64,000 nucleotides of DNA from Petrosia ficiformis (lineage: Eukaryota; Porifera; Demospongiae; Haplosclerida; Petrosiidae). How positions within the stretch are numbered: the stretch's first letter is position 1; every line of letters begins with the position of its first letter. The notes below the pieces were generated by a model. It did not search any database and was not told the origin of the DNA. It worked only from the letters and a program-made list of their open reading frames with translations. Where the stretch lies: NCBI GenBank assembly GCA_947044365.1, contig OX345639.1, positions 1,871,001 through 1,935,000 of the forward strand, read 5' to 3'. Below, in pieces: positions 1-15,000 of the stretch. A program made the translations under genes and the position numbers.

Positions 1-3000
1 TTCTCCAGGTCTAAGAGAGGCCCTGATGTTTGCTGACCCCACAATTGAACCTAGCTCTACGGATACATTCTGTGGTTGTGATATGTCATTTCCAAGAACA
101 AATCTATATTCTTGAGAGTATGCCGTCTGGTTAAGACTCTCAATTGAACCAACTAGCCCTAGTCCAAAATCAGGTGTAATAACAAAGTCCTGTTCACGAC
201 CTACAGTTAGTTCTTCAACAGTAATACTAACCATGACAGTTGCAGACATTGGAAATTCTACAGAAAGATCTGTTGCAACAACAATGAGAATATGCTCTCC
301 TTCAGTCAGTATGATTTCTGTATTACTAATCAAACCAGTTGATTCATCGATTCCAAAAATACTTGATGGATCCATAAATCTATATGAAATCATTCCATTC
401 AGAGCTGTGTCTACATCAGTAGCATTTACCTGTATTATAGCAGTATTAACTGGGATTGGTGCTGTAAATGTCACATTGTAAGAAGATTCACTAAAAGTTG
501 GTTTATTGTCATTTATATCACTAATAGTAATCAATATCATTGCTGTAGATGTCAGTGTAGACATAGAACCATTATTGATCGCTAAGAGTGTAATATTATA
601 AGCCATTTGTATCTCTCCATCGAGATTTTGATTAGAGATAATGTTAGTGCTGTCATCAGTAGTTGAATCCAAGCTAAATAACAATGCATCAGTTGCATCT
701 AGGATTTGAAATTCTATTTTTGAATTGGCCAAAGAATCTTTATCAGAAACTGACACGGAAATATTCAGTGGAGACTCTTCAACTGCTGTTATTAAATAAA
801 CTGAAGTATTTCCTTGTTCAGGTACATCAGTATCCTGAAATCGTATAGTGAACAAAGGTGGATTATCATTAATGTCTATAACATCAACTGTTATATTGAC
901 TGATGTTGAAATTGACTGACTCTCACTAATGTACACTGTAGCTACAACTAATAAAACATAGCGATCTTCTTCCTCAAAGTCAATTGGTTCCAAAGTAGCT
1001 ACTATACCTGAAGTATTTTTTACAGTGAACAAACTTCCATATAGGAGCATTGATTCTTCAGACAAGCCATAGGTTATTGCACTTGAAATGCTTGTTTGTG
1101 CAGTTACATTTACGATAGTTGTACCCACAGGACTATTTTCAGTGATAATACCACTGTAGGTGCTTTCTTCAAATACCAATAACTCAGGTTCTACAGCGAC
1201 TGTAATATTGACTGATGATGTTAGAGGTGGTGTTCCTCTATCAGTAGCTATAACAGTAAGAATATATATCAATCTCTCTACAACATCTAGAGTTTTATTC
1301 AACTGAAGTTCAGCATTCTCAAGACGCCAAACCTGATTTCCTCCCACAAGAGACAAGTCAACAATTCCATTACTTCCAGAATCACTGTCACTGACTTTAA
1401 CCTGCAATACTGTAGTACCAATGGAAGTAGCTGCTGATATTGTAATATTTGTATCATTTAAAATTATCACAGGAATATTGTCATTCACATCCAATACTAT
1501 AATTGTGATTGTGGTAGTATCATTTGGTAAGTTCGAAATCTCAATATCTCTCACTAATACTATTAACAGGTACTCGGTTGTCATCTCATAATCCAAACTA
1601 GAATAAACATAAAGTTCTCCTGTGCTTCGTATATTAAATCTGCTATCATCTGCCCCCTCAACTATAAAGAAACCCACTTGAGCTATTAAATCATCGATAT
1701 CATCAACTAGTTCATTAAGGTTTACTATGGTTGTATTAATAGCAATACTTTCATTCACTACATAAGTGACATCATCTTCAATAAAATAAGGCGGATTGTC
1801 ATTGATATCTTCTACAAAAACAGTGAAAAAAGCGATTGAGGTAAGTAAGGAGCTACTTACATCTTTAGCAATGACAGTAAGATTATAAAACTGGCTTATT
1901 TCATAATCTAACAATCCAGACACTACTATATGCATATTTCCACTGCTGATATTGAAGTTTTCATTGTCAATTGAAATTTCAACAGGCCCATTTACATCAT
2001 CTGTATCTTCATCAGTGATTAATATATTTGCGAGTATATATCCCAGAGGTATAGATTCATTCACCACTGCAGTTTCTGGAAAGACAGAAACTATAGGTGG
2101 GTTGTCATTAGAATCTAAAGTGAAGATTGTAACACTAACTGTTGAGTTAAGAGCTAGGCTTCCGTGATCACTACCAACAACAAGGATACTAAATTCAGAT
2201 TGAGATTCATAGTCTAAAGTGGTAAGAAGAGTCAGTTCTGCTGTGGTACTATTGATCATGAGGATACCAAATGAGTCCATAAGTGTATAACTGATAACTG
2301 CATTACTTCCAATGTCACCATCATTTGCTATTATGCCCAAGTCTAATACTATAGGTACTACTATATCCTCATATACACTTATATTGTAAGATTCACTTGT
2401 AAATATCGGAGAATTATCATTTTCATCAAGAACAGTGATACGAACGAATGAAAGTGCTGAGATGATTTCTGATTGGTTTAGGGGTATTGCTTCCACGTAT
2501 ACATCATATGTATCCTTCAATTCTCTATCTACTGACCCAAACACTGTTATGTTACCACTTGTTGAATCAATGACAAATGGCAGGTTTGGTTGTGTTAATA
2601 TAGTATAACTTATCTCGATTTCTGTATTGCTGTCTGATAAATATGCAGATACTTGTTCGACAAAAGTACCAATGTTTGAGTTCTCTACGATACTTGCTAT
2701 ATATGGCTCTTGTGTGAATTGTAGCAGTGGTAGGACAATCAAAGTAATTGTAACATTAACTGTAATCTGAGATTCCTTAAAAGGTATGCCATAATCTCTT
2801 ACTGTAATTATGAAAGAATAGTTTAATTCTTCAGTAATGTTTAGTGCTTTATTTAGAATAACTTGACCTTGATCCTCATCAATTTCAAACAAAGCTAGCT
2901 CATCATCTGTAATTAGATATTGTAATTGGCCATTGATTGAACTGTCTTTGTCCGTAGCATTAATGATTAATACAACTCTACCTTTTGGCAAATTTGATGG

Positions 3001-6000
3001 TATTATAATCGTTTCTATGGGAGAAATGACAGGAAAATTATCATTAACATCAGTAACTGTAATAGTGATTGTAGTCATTGCCATGGTTTGATTTTGAGTT
3101 TCTGATGATGTCACAGTCAAACTATATCCGACAATTTGTTCATAATCGAGTGGTTTTATCAGAACTAATGACCCATTTTGCAGAAGTGAAAATGTTGAAT
3201 TTAGATTTCCTGATGTTATGTTCAGCAAAACATTTTGTAAGCTACCTAATGAAAGCTCTACTGTTACTAATACGATTCCACCTGTTGCATTTTCAGGTAC
3301 AATAATTGAATAGTTAGATTCTGTGAATTGAGCAATCAGAAATGAATCACAATCTTCAGATGCGATACTGTTAATACTATCGAAGGGATTATAGCCATCA
3401 GTAGCCAAAATTGGAACTTTGTTAGAAAAGACCATTAAGTTAATATTAAGAGGGTGTATAAATTCATAAGGTGAGTATGGAGAGCCGAAGAATGTTTGTA
3501 CCCTTCCTGGAGTAACTGAGTTACTGTCGCTTAATGTCACAATGATTATAGACAACCCTATGTCACTTGATGTTAGATTAGTCGCCATAGAAACTGTATA
3601 TACTCCATTACTGACATGCTCAGCCTGTATGATACCTCCATGCAGGAAGATGCTCTTTGGACTAAGAACAATGGAGCCATGATAGAAGAATGAGTTATCA
3701 AGTTGGTTTTGTTGAGCAAAAGAAAAATCAGTGGGAAGGCCAATATCAAAGAACACAGCAGTTTTGCTGAGATCTGGTGCTTGTCCTTTACTATTTGATA
3801 AAGTTGCATTTAGTTCAAGTATACATCCAGTGTTAGATGATGCTGGACTTAAAATTAAGTCTTGCAAAAAATATGAAAGATTGTTATAAATTTTATGAAG
3901 GAAGTAGGCATCGTCTGGATTGACAAAAGCATTTTCATCAGAATCAAGGTTTGTAGGTTGAAGCAAATCAGGCAAACTTCCAGATGATATAGATATCAAA
4001 GCTTGATCTAAGAGGTAAGAGAGAAGATACTGAATGTCATCATCTTCAAACACGCAGTTATTGTCAACATCTCCTAAAGGATCAACATCACATTCAACTT
4101 CCCTTCGCTCTCTCCTTGAAATAGCATTCCTCTTATTTAAAGTTGCAGTTATTAGGATAGACACATCACCAGCTATGATTGTAATTCCTTCTGTACCAAT
4201 TACATTTCCATTTGTGTCAGTGAGTGTTTCAATGACACCTTGAATATTAACAACACCAGGGGATAAAGCTGTTACCTCAAGCACTATCAGTTCAATATTT
4301 CCAGGTAGACTTAATCCACTTCCAGTAATCATTAATACGTTAAGTCCTAGCCCATCATTCTCTTTGTAGTCTATTTCACCCTGCCAATCATCTCCAGATA
4401 TAACAGTGTTGATCTCCAGAAGTGATGAATCAAAAAGGAGTGAAATTTCAAACTTTGAAAGTAATGAGTTACCAACGTTAACTCTCAATGGTACATTGAA
4501 CTGACTACCACTTGATACAGATGGTATTGGTACACCTTCTTCAAAGCCCAAGTCCACATCTCCAACATCTGGCTCAAGATTACAAGCAAAACTTACAGTA
4601 CTTGTTACATCACTACCAGCTGCACTCACAGAGATAGTCACAAGTTCATAATGGTTATCTAACAAAGTAATTTTACCAGTAGAATCAACTTTAATAGCAT
4701 CAACACTAGCAAGCAAATCGATTACCCCTTCTAATTGTTTTGTACTATCTGGTATGAAATTGGGGTATTGTGTGCTGTCATTGAATGTGACACTAACTAC
4801 CAATTGAGCCATAGTCTCACCTGAGACTCCCATAAGTGTATCTAGACCAACTGAAACTTCATCGATACTTTCTATTACAACTGAAATATCAGTAACAGTA
4901 ATATTCAAAGTTGCTATGTCACTGAGAGATCCAAATGTGCCTTCTATACTAATTACACCAGCCATATTAGGAGTTACAATAGCAGACAGTGTAGAAAATG
5001 ATGTTAGAGGGGAATCAGTGACTGAATAAGTTGAATTGTCAATTAGAATTATATCCATATTGAGACTGGCTTGCTGGTATTGGTTTGTGGGATATATCCT
5101 ATGCAGCAAAGTAATATATTCTGTGTTGGAATTGTTATATGAAGGATATGGGGTTGCATAAAGAGCAAGGCTGGAATATCCAACACTGGTCAATTGAAGC
5201 TCAGCTATGAAGTGTCCATTACTAAAATCAGCTATTAATAATATAGAACCAAACACCTGATCTCCAGTAAGAGAGATTATCAAATCATTCTCTGTTTTAT
5301 TGACAGAAACAAAACCATTATTTGGAGGAACCAAAGTTACATTTAGCATGGAATCAGAGACGATATTTCTACTCTCTTCATTGGGGTATTTCAATGTAAT
5401 GGTCACATTAGTTGATGTGGGGACACCAGCTAATGCAGCATAGTCTCCAGCATATGTTAGTTTCAATGATGTAGCTTCTATTTCAATTCCCACAGGCTCT
5501 GGAACAGTCACAACACTGACACCAGTACCTTCTGCCAGTGTTTCAAAAGTACATGGTGATATCCATCGACCAAGTACAAGTTCACCCTGTCCTGCACCAA
5601 TCAACTGCAAAGAACGTCCGTCAGATGACACTGTTATCACTGATTGGTTTAGAGATTCCAGAGTGAGACCATCATCATAGGTTATTGGTAAAGAGTAACT
5701 GTCAGCAAGAAGTGCACTTGCTTTAACATACACCAGAGAACCAACAGAGTTAAAATCTTGTTCAAGGATAGCAGTTATATCAAATTCTGTATCAGAAACA
5801 GGCAGTGGATTAAAGGGAAGTGTAAGAGAAAGGCTACTTAACAAAGTCACACCAACTGAAATTATATCTATTGGAGTGCTTTGTATGATAATAGTTATAG
5901 GAGATATATTTGGGCCGGCTGAAACAGTGATACTTCCATTTGAATATGGAGCTAGTACTCCACCAGTTTCTAGTATACCTGGTCCATTAGATAAAGTCAA

Positions 6001-9000
6001 ATGATCTATAATATGAGTAAGCATGGAAACTGTGTATGATGGTGAATCGCTGTCATAAGAATAGTCAACAAATAACTCAATCTGTCCCTTCTCCCATAAC
6101 TGAACACAATCACCACTGCTATTCATTACAACGGCATCCTTTATTGGACTTAACACTTGTGGAGATATAGACAAGAGTGCCTCACTGAATGGATACCACA
6201 CACGGACATATACTTGTGTTGAAAGGTTATGATGTGTGATAGTGATTTTAGCTTTACTATCTCCATTTGCTTCTGTTCCATTTAATACAAATGACATACA
6301 GTCAGAACTAAGATAAAATGCTGTGCTATCACTTTCACACTCAATTTCGGATGTGCCAAGAAGCTGTCCATTTGAATATACAAGAAAATGGTTGAGAATA
6401 ATTTCTTGCCTGTTACCACTAAAAATGGCTGTATTGATAACTTGTGACTGATCTGCATATGACACCAGTCCTACCGCACTGTCACTACCAACACGAATCT
6501 CTCCTATATATGGATCATTTGAACTATTATAATCATAGATTAGAGCAGAAGGTAGAATAGAAATATCTTCTGGAAGAATCTGTTCATTAAGAACATTGCT
6601 AAGATGGTTAACATTGCAAGCAATTGTGACATAATCATCCAGCATAGCATTAGGACTAAGAATCATTTCAATTGTAAAAATGTCTTCATCGTTGCTTTCA
6701 TCAAAAGTAACTGAATCAGCATCTCTTAGGATACTTACAACAGCAATGTTGGAATCATTATCACCACGTGTTTCACTTACCCATTTCTCTTGGTCAATGT
6801 TCAACACAATTACTTGTAATAGTTCACTAAAACTACAAGTAATGCTATATGTAGCAACAGCATATGTTGCATGTGCAGAAGCTGTAACTGTGAAACTCTC
6901 TCCTGGATTGATAGGTTGTGATGGTAACACTAGTGCAATAGTGTTACTAAGAGATACAGGTTGATTAGGATGTAGAGACAAAGACCCTATGTTTATTGGA
7001 AGATCATCAGTACCAAGAATTCTTATTTCAATGCCAGCGGAAGCTATGCCATCAGGGAACAAGAACCACTCAGTTGGAAGTTGGAGAGATGCCAAGCAGA
7101 GGCCATTGTTTGTCGATGTTGTACACAATACCTGAAGGATATCACCAACAAAGAACTCAAAAACAAATAATTATGATAACTTCAATCATTGCATATGTAT
7201 TAATATAATAACACAGAAATAAAGCTATACTGGATAGTAAATAGACATTATTTGTTTTCAGAGGTATGGGAAATTTAAAGCACAGGGAATGTATATGTGT
7301 TGCATAAAATATAGTCATGGCACAATCTTGGCTTCACTGCAGCCACAATCAGAATTAAAATTCTGTTACTTGCATGTACATGTAAATACATAGTAAAATA
7401 GCATAATTATAATGATATTTAGTACAATTATTCAATATATGATATACACAGCAGGAAATAGTTCCTTACCTGTGGTTCTATTGAAAGAAGGGCTTTTAGT
7501 TTAGGCTCTGGAATAGCTTTGATGAGGATTGATGTTTCTTCACATTGCACACCACCAATTTCATCTCTTACTTGTACCAGCACATTGATAAATGGTAGAT
7601 CTGTCCAAACGTCTTCAGTTAAAAGTTGGCCTGTTGTGTGTGTAATGATAAATAGTTCATGTTGTGCAAACAATATATTCCAATGTACTAAACACAATAA
7701 TTGTATATTATTTGAACTAAAGACAATTGTTGAACTTACCTTCAACAGATGCTGCACTAGAATATTTCACTGTGAATTCATCTGTAGTAGTGAATCCCGC
7801 TAATTCAGCTGACACTTGTCCACTACTACCTTGAGGTTCATCAACAAACAATGCCATTCTTGTAGTTGTGCTAGTCATATCATTTGTAAAGAAACCTGGT
7901 CCTTGTTGTGAGAATGAAACAGAAAATGGAGCAACAACTGTGATAGTAATTGTTGCAGATGTTTTCAATACTGGTATACCACTGTCTTCAGCAACTACTG
8001 TTATTGTGAAAATACCTTCAGGCAGAGCTGATAATGTAATGATGGTTCCTTCAATCTCATCAACCACAAATAGCTCAGTGTAATTGTGAATACTGTATTT
8101 CACTACTGAATTATTGCCAATATCAGGATCTACAGTTGTAAGTTTAAACACTGAAACACCAACTAATGTGTTGCTTGGAACAACAGTAGAAAATGAAGAT
8201 ATATTAAAAATAGGTGGATTGTCGTTCACATCAGTAATCACAATACTCACCAGAGCAGTACTAGATGGCTCTACAGGTTCATTAGTGAAAGGGTTAAAAG
8301 CTTCAACTGTAAAAGTATACACATTCACTAATTCTCTGTCCAAAACATTCATTAAGACTATATCTCCTTCTTCAGTCACATTGAAAGGAAGATATTCTGT
8401 TAGTCTGTAGAGTATGATCCCAGCTACACCACCATCCATATCAGTAGCTTGTACATTAAGTATAGTACTTCCTATACTAGCATTCTCGGACACATTTGCA
8501 ACATAGAGATCATCAGAAAATGTTGGATTGTATTCATTTACATCTTCTATAGATAAGATAACGTTTATAGTAGATGAAAGAGGAGGTGATCCATTATCAG
8601 TAGCTATGATAGTGATGAGATACAATGTACTATTGACTTCATAGTCAAAAGTATCTAAAGTAGAAAAGACTCCAGTGAATTGATTGATTTCAAAGAGTGA
8701 ATTGTTATCTGGATGTACAGAGTAGTGTACTGTGTTTGCATGTATACTAAAATCATCATCTTCAGCTACAATAGTTGCTATTATAGTTCCAGTTGGTTTG
8801 TTTTCCATTAGTGAAAAATTATTTTCTGTGTTAACAAATGCTGGTGAAAACTCATTGACATCTTCAATGTAAATATATACAGTAACAACTCCAGTTAACT
8901 GTGGTATTCCACTATCAGTTGCCTCAACAGTCAGTTGTGAAAATGGAATCCCGGTGACTTCAAGATCCAACACACCATTAATGTGTAGTTCTCCATCACT

Positions 9001-12000
9001 GCTCAGTAAAAACAAATTGGTTTCATTCGTATCAGTACTAGAATAACTAATAAAAGCATTTGAACCTTCATCTCCATCAGAGGCTGTCAAAATGCCAACA
9101 ACTGTTCCATTACTGGCATTCTCAAATATATGAAATACTAAGGGATCTATTTCAAAAGCTGGTGACACATCATTCTGGTCCAACACAGTAATATTAACTG
9201 TAGCATTATCCATAAATTGGGGAGTAACCAAACCTTTAATGATTATGATAAGTTGGTAATTAGACTGCAATTCTCTATCAATTTGTTCAGTTATGTATAC
9301 AATACCAGCAGAATCAACTGAAAAACTATTGACTTCATTACCTGAAGTAATTTCAAACAAGACATCTGTATTAATACCTTTTTCATCCTCATCTATCCAA
9401 GAAAGTGTTAACACTGAGGTGCTAATGTTACTGTTCTCAAATATTTCACTGGTATAATAACTTTGAGTGAAAATTGGAGGATTATCATCAACATCTGTCA
9501 CTAGGATGATAAGTACAAGAGTAGATGAGAGTACCGGAGATTGGGTGTCTGAGACTTCAATCAACAAGGTATGGTTACTTCTTGTTTCTCTGTCTAATTC
9601 GTCCACAAGGAAGATGTCACCAGACGTTTCATTTATTGCAAACATATCTTCATCATCAGTTAGTGAAAAGACGATATCAAAACCATCTAAATCAATAGCC
9701 TGTATTGAAGTCACTAGGAATTCAATTGGTGTGTCTTCGGGAAGAGTAATAGTAGTATCATCAACAATAAAAGATGGAGGGTTATCGTTAATGTTTATTA
9801 CAGATACATAAACTTGTATTTGACTCGAGAGCTGGTCTGGAGACCCAAGATCTCTAGCTATAATGGTTATATTGTAGAAATTCTGATGCTCATAATCTAG
9901 AGAATTTTGTAGAATAAGATCTCCTGTAGTCTTGTTGAGCATAAATTCAGTGGTGTGAGATAATAGTAGATAGTTTATCACAGCATTAGGGCCTGTATCT
10001 CTGTCAGTTGCATTCAGTTGTAATAGTATTATGCCAACTGTGTCATTCTCTGATATTTCAATTTCATATACATTTTCTGTAAACATTGGTCTGTTATCGT
10101 TCATATCCTCAACTGTAATGCTAACTTCCAGCTCTGCTATAAAGATAGTATCGTCAGCAATTACTGTTAGAGTATAATCAGGTAGTGTTTCTCTATCAAT
10201 AAGACCATTCACAATGATCTCACCAGTGGTGGAGTTGATAATAAATGGCGCAGTCTCTTCCAATAGACCATAACTAATGGTTGAATGGGCATCATCATCA
10301 GTAGCTTCTGCCTTATAAATCACAGTTCCAATTTCACTGTTTTCAGGAACAGATATTATAATGGGATCACTAATGCTAAACACTGGAGGATTATCATTAA
10401 TTAACAAAACAGGAAGTTGTATGGATATAACATCACTACTTGCTTTGCCATCACTTAGTGTAATTTCAATTAATCTGGTTGTGTTATCTGGCTCAGGGGC
10501 TGTATTGAGGTATGTAAGCATTGACAGTAGATTCTGAAATGTTTCCAATGTTCCTAAGCTATTTGGGGTATAACTAAACAAAAATATCTTTCTATTATCT
10601 TCCGAACTTTGCTTTATAATCAGACCAGTCTCATTATTATATCCACTAATTTCTTCATTATTATCATCCAATGGATTAGTTAGGATCACTTGCAATGTTG
10701 ACAGTATTTCATTATCAACATCAATGATTTGAACACTGCTAAAAAGTTTGACGGCCATGCCTTCTTCTTCAAAATATGTATTCATTGTGGTATAAGCTAT
10801 TTCTGGTGGATCATTGACACCAACTATTTCAACAAACACATTGACTTGAGAACTCACTGTACTTTCATCTTGAATGGTGACTGCAATAGTTCTTGTTGCT
10901 ACAGTTGGTTCGTGATGTGTGTTATTGTATTGAATATGTCTTATTAGTTCTTCATAATGCAGTATAGTAGCATTTCCAGTAATGGTCATCTCACCAGATG
11001 TAACATTATATTCACTGTTAGTGAACAAGGAGTTGACTGATAATACTAAAAGCTCATTGAAATCATCTGGTCTTTCTATCAACTTGATTACAGCACCAAA
11101 TAAGTAATCCGAATCCACATCAACTATAGTTGCTTGATCAGCAATACTAACAGCATCACTTTCTTCATAGAATGTTACAGCATTATCCAATCCAGGAAGA
11201 CTGTTACCATTTAGATCAACAATAGGGGGATCATTTATACCGTAAAATGTCACGATTATTTCAGTTACCTCACTTGAGTCCTGACCGTCATTAAGAGTTA
11301 TTTGTATTCTCTTACTTCCAACAAATCCACCAGATAGACTCATATTTATTTGTGAGTTAGTATAGTTTATACTTTCTATGGTAGCTTCAAAATCTTCTAA
11401 GTCAGCAGGACCAATCAATGTAAGTGTGTCGTCACTAAACTGGGCTGTGATATTGTTACCAATAATAGAATAAGTAAATAACTCAGACTCTGCACGCTGG
11501 ACTATGCGAAGAGTGATAAAGGCTATACTGGAAGAGTCCACATCATATAGTAAAAAATTATCAAAAACACTCACCGATGAATCGGTCTCTGTGTAATTCA
11601 ATACTTGGTTTGTGATGAGTAATACTGGTGGGTCATTAGTTGGTTCGATATTAATGAACACAAAAGCAGGTAGACTTGAAAATGAGCCATCATTGACTGT
11701 TATTTTTACTTCTCTCACAGTTGAGAGATTTGATGGTTGCTCTGCATTGTTTCTGTAAGATAGTGTTTGCAGTGCCAGTAAAAAATTACCTTGTGTTGTG
11801 ACGCCATTAAATTCAACTATATTTGGACTGATTGATTCAGCTGTGACATCATCCGTTGATTGAGCTGAAATAACTTCCAAATTACCATCTGGAAAATTCA
11901 TGAGAATTGCAGTAGCATTTGAAATTATATTATTTCCAATATCTTCATCAGATATTAATGTGTTAGCAGGGATAAGCAACAGAGGTGCCATTTGATCTTC

Positions 12001-15000
12001 AATGTAAGTAACTATGACATCTCTGCTCTGGCTATCAGGATTGAGATCAATGATTGGTTGATGGTCATTAACTGGTTTGATTTGCACATATATCACTACT
12101 TCGTCACTTTCAAAAAGACCATCACTCACATGTACTTTTAATAGCCTGTCATCTAGACCTGGCTCTTCAGCTGCACTTCCAAACTGAATTAGTTGCAATG
12201 CAGTAGAAAATATACTAGCTTTAGCTGGTCCAGTGATATTAATAATATGTTCAGTGGATGAAATAGTTAAGAAAGGTGAAAGCGTATTAACAGTTATAAA
12301 ATCTTCAGTTGAAGGAGATGACATATTAGAAAGTGTGAGTTCCACTGTTGCTGAAGTTATAACAAGGTCATCTGGATCTATTATTGATATTCCAGTTCCA
12401 ACAACAATTGGAGACAAGCCTTCTGTAAAAGTGAATACACTTTGATTGATAGTAATGAAGGGAGAAACATCGTTGATGTTGAGGATATTCACAGCAACCG
12501 TACCATTTGATGAAAGAGAAGGAGTTCCATTATCAGTAGCTATCACTGTCAGAGATATATCAGACATTTCTTCATAGTCTAGTAGCTTAGAGGTAAATAT
12601 GTCTCCTGATATAGAATTAATTGTAAAGAACAAACTACCATCTCCCTCTACAGAATATTCAACATCATCTGTGTCTGCATCTAGTGCCTGTACTGTTCCA
12701 ACATAATCCCCTACAATTGAGTCTTCGAATATCTCAAAGAAGTAGACACTACTTGGTACAAATACTGGATTATTGTCATTGACATCCAAAACAGTCACAT
12801 TGATGATAGAAGTAGAGTTGTGTAAACTGCTAATTGGATTGAATGCTTCAATAATCACTTGATAAGAAGAATTTATCTCCTTGTCCAGTCCAGGACTACT
12901 AACATTCACCATACCACTCACTGTATCAATCATAAAGGGTAATTGTATTTCTGTTAATATTCTGTAATTAATAATGCTATTATTATCTATGTCCTTATCT
13001 TGTGCATGAACAGTAATCACGACTTCACCTATTGAAATGTTTTCAAAGACACTTATATCATAAAGAGGTGAAGAAAAGATGGGAGGATTATCATCAATGT
13101 CAGTTATAGTAATCAACACTGTTGCATTTCCAGTCAGGGAAGGTACACCTCCATCACTGGCCTTGACTGTCAGTTCAATATAGTTAAATTGCTCTCTATC
13201 TAAGGGACTATTAACGATAATGTTTCCTGTGCTCACATCAATGATGAATGTTCCAAAATGAGAAACATTACTAAAGGAAATTGAGTATGTAACATCTTTA
13301 TTGACACCAATGTCAAGATCTGTTGTATTAATAGTTAATATAGTCATTCCAATAGAGTCATCTTCTTCACTAACCATTACATTATATTCTAGCTGTGTGA
13401 AGATTGGAGGATTATCATTGTAATCAGAGACATCAATTATGAGAAATACAGTAGCTGTTAAAGAAGGACTTCCACCATCTTTAGCAAACACAGTAATGTT
13501 GAATCTGTCCTGAGATTCACGATCCAATTCATTAATTAATATCACATCTCCTGAAGTCGTATTTATTGTGAAAAATATCTCCGGAACTAGGGAATAACTT
13601 AAGATAGCATTTGATCCATCATCAGGATCTATGGCTATTATACGAGTTACAATCGTTCCAGATAATATTGATTCTGAGACTGCTGTACTGAAAATGTCTG
13701 CTGTAAATGAAGGTGGCTCATTAACATCAGTTACTATGATGGTAAAAGTTAATGATGTGGATTGTGATAAACTTCCATGATCACTAGCTGTAACTGTAAC
13801 TGAAAATACTCCAAGCATTATTATGTCTAGTGTATAAATATCACCAGTAGTTTCATTGATATTTAGCAAAAGAAGATCACTTTGAATGGAATATGAAATA
13901 AATCCGTTATCTCCACTATCTGAATCAAATGATTCTATAGTTGTAATTACTGTATCAACAGGAGTATCTTCTGGGATGTATAGAGTTGTTAAATTAGTAA
14001 TAAATGTGGGAGCATTGTCATTTTCATCTGTTACTCTAACTACCACAAGGACACTACCTGTGAGTGGAGGGTTGCCTCCATCTGTAGCAAAAATGTAAAA
14101 TGTGTGGTTAGTTTCTTGTTCGTAGTCCAATTGTGATAAAAGGTAAATGGATTGAGTCGTATTGTCTATTTCAAACAAAGGAGAAGGTTGAATAAATGTT
14201 TTCACAATTGTTCCAGCTTCGTCCAAGTCATTATCAAATGAGTACACTTCACCTATAATGGATCCGATTTCAGCCAACTCTGAAACTGTGAAAACGTATG
14301 CATCTTCGTTAAATCGAGGAACAAAGTCATTCACATCAGTAATTTCAACAGTGATAGTTGCTGTGGCCGGAGGATCTGGAAAACCTCTGGCTTGTATACT
14401 CAATATGTATGAGTCTTGGAGTTCTCTGTCAAGTGAGTCAGCTACTGTCAATTGACCAGTAAGAACATTGATTGAAAAAGGAACATCATTGTCCAAGATG
14501 GAGTAGGTGATTGGAAGAACATGGACTGTGTCAATGTCTTGTGCAAACACAGAAGCAAAGGGAGAACCTATACTTGAACTTTCAATTACACTTGCAAAGT
14601 ATGTGGATGGTTGAAAAAATGGTGGTGTATCATCGTTGTCTATAACCATAATCTGAATATTAACACTGCTGGATAAAGATGGAAATCCTTCATCTGATGC
14701 AATCACAGTTAATTCATAATTCGTCTGGACTTCATAATCTAAACTATCAGAGAAGCTCAATTCACCAGTTGTAGAATTCACAAAGAATAATTCATCCATT
14801 GAACTAAGTGTATACTGAATAATGGCATTATCTCCTATATCAACGTCAGTAGCATTTATTATAAGTATTGATATACCAGGTTTAGTACTCTCCATTACCG
14901 ATACAGTGTAGTTGCTTTCAAATAATGGTGGATTGTCATTGACATCTTCAATATGTATTATGACTACAGTGGATGTGTTCAGTTGAGGATTACCCAGATC

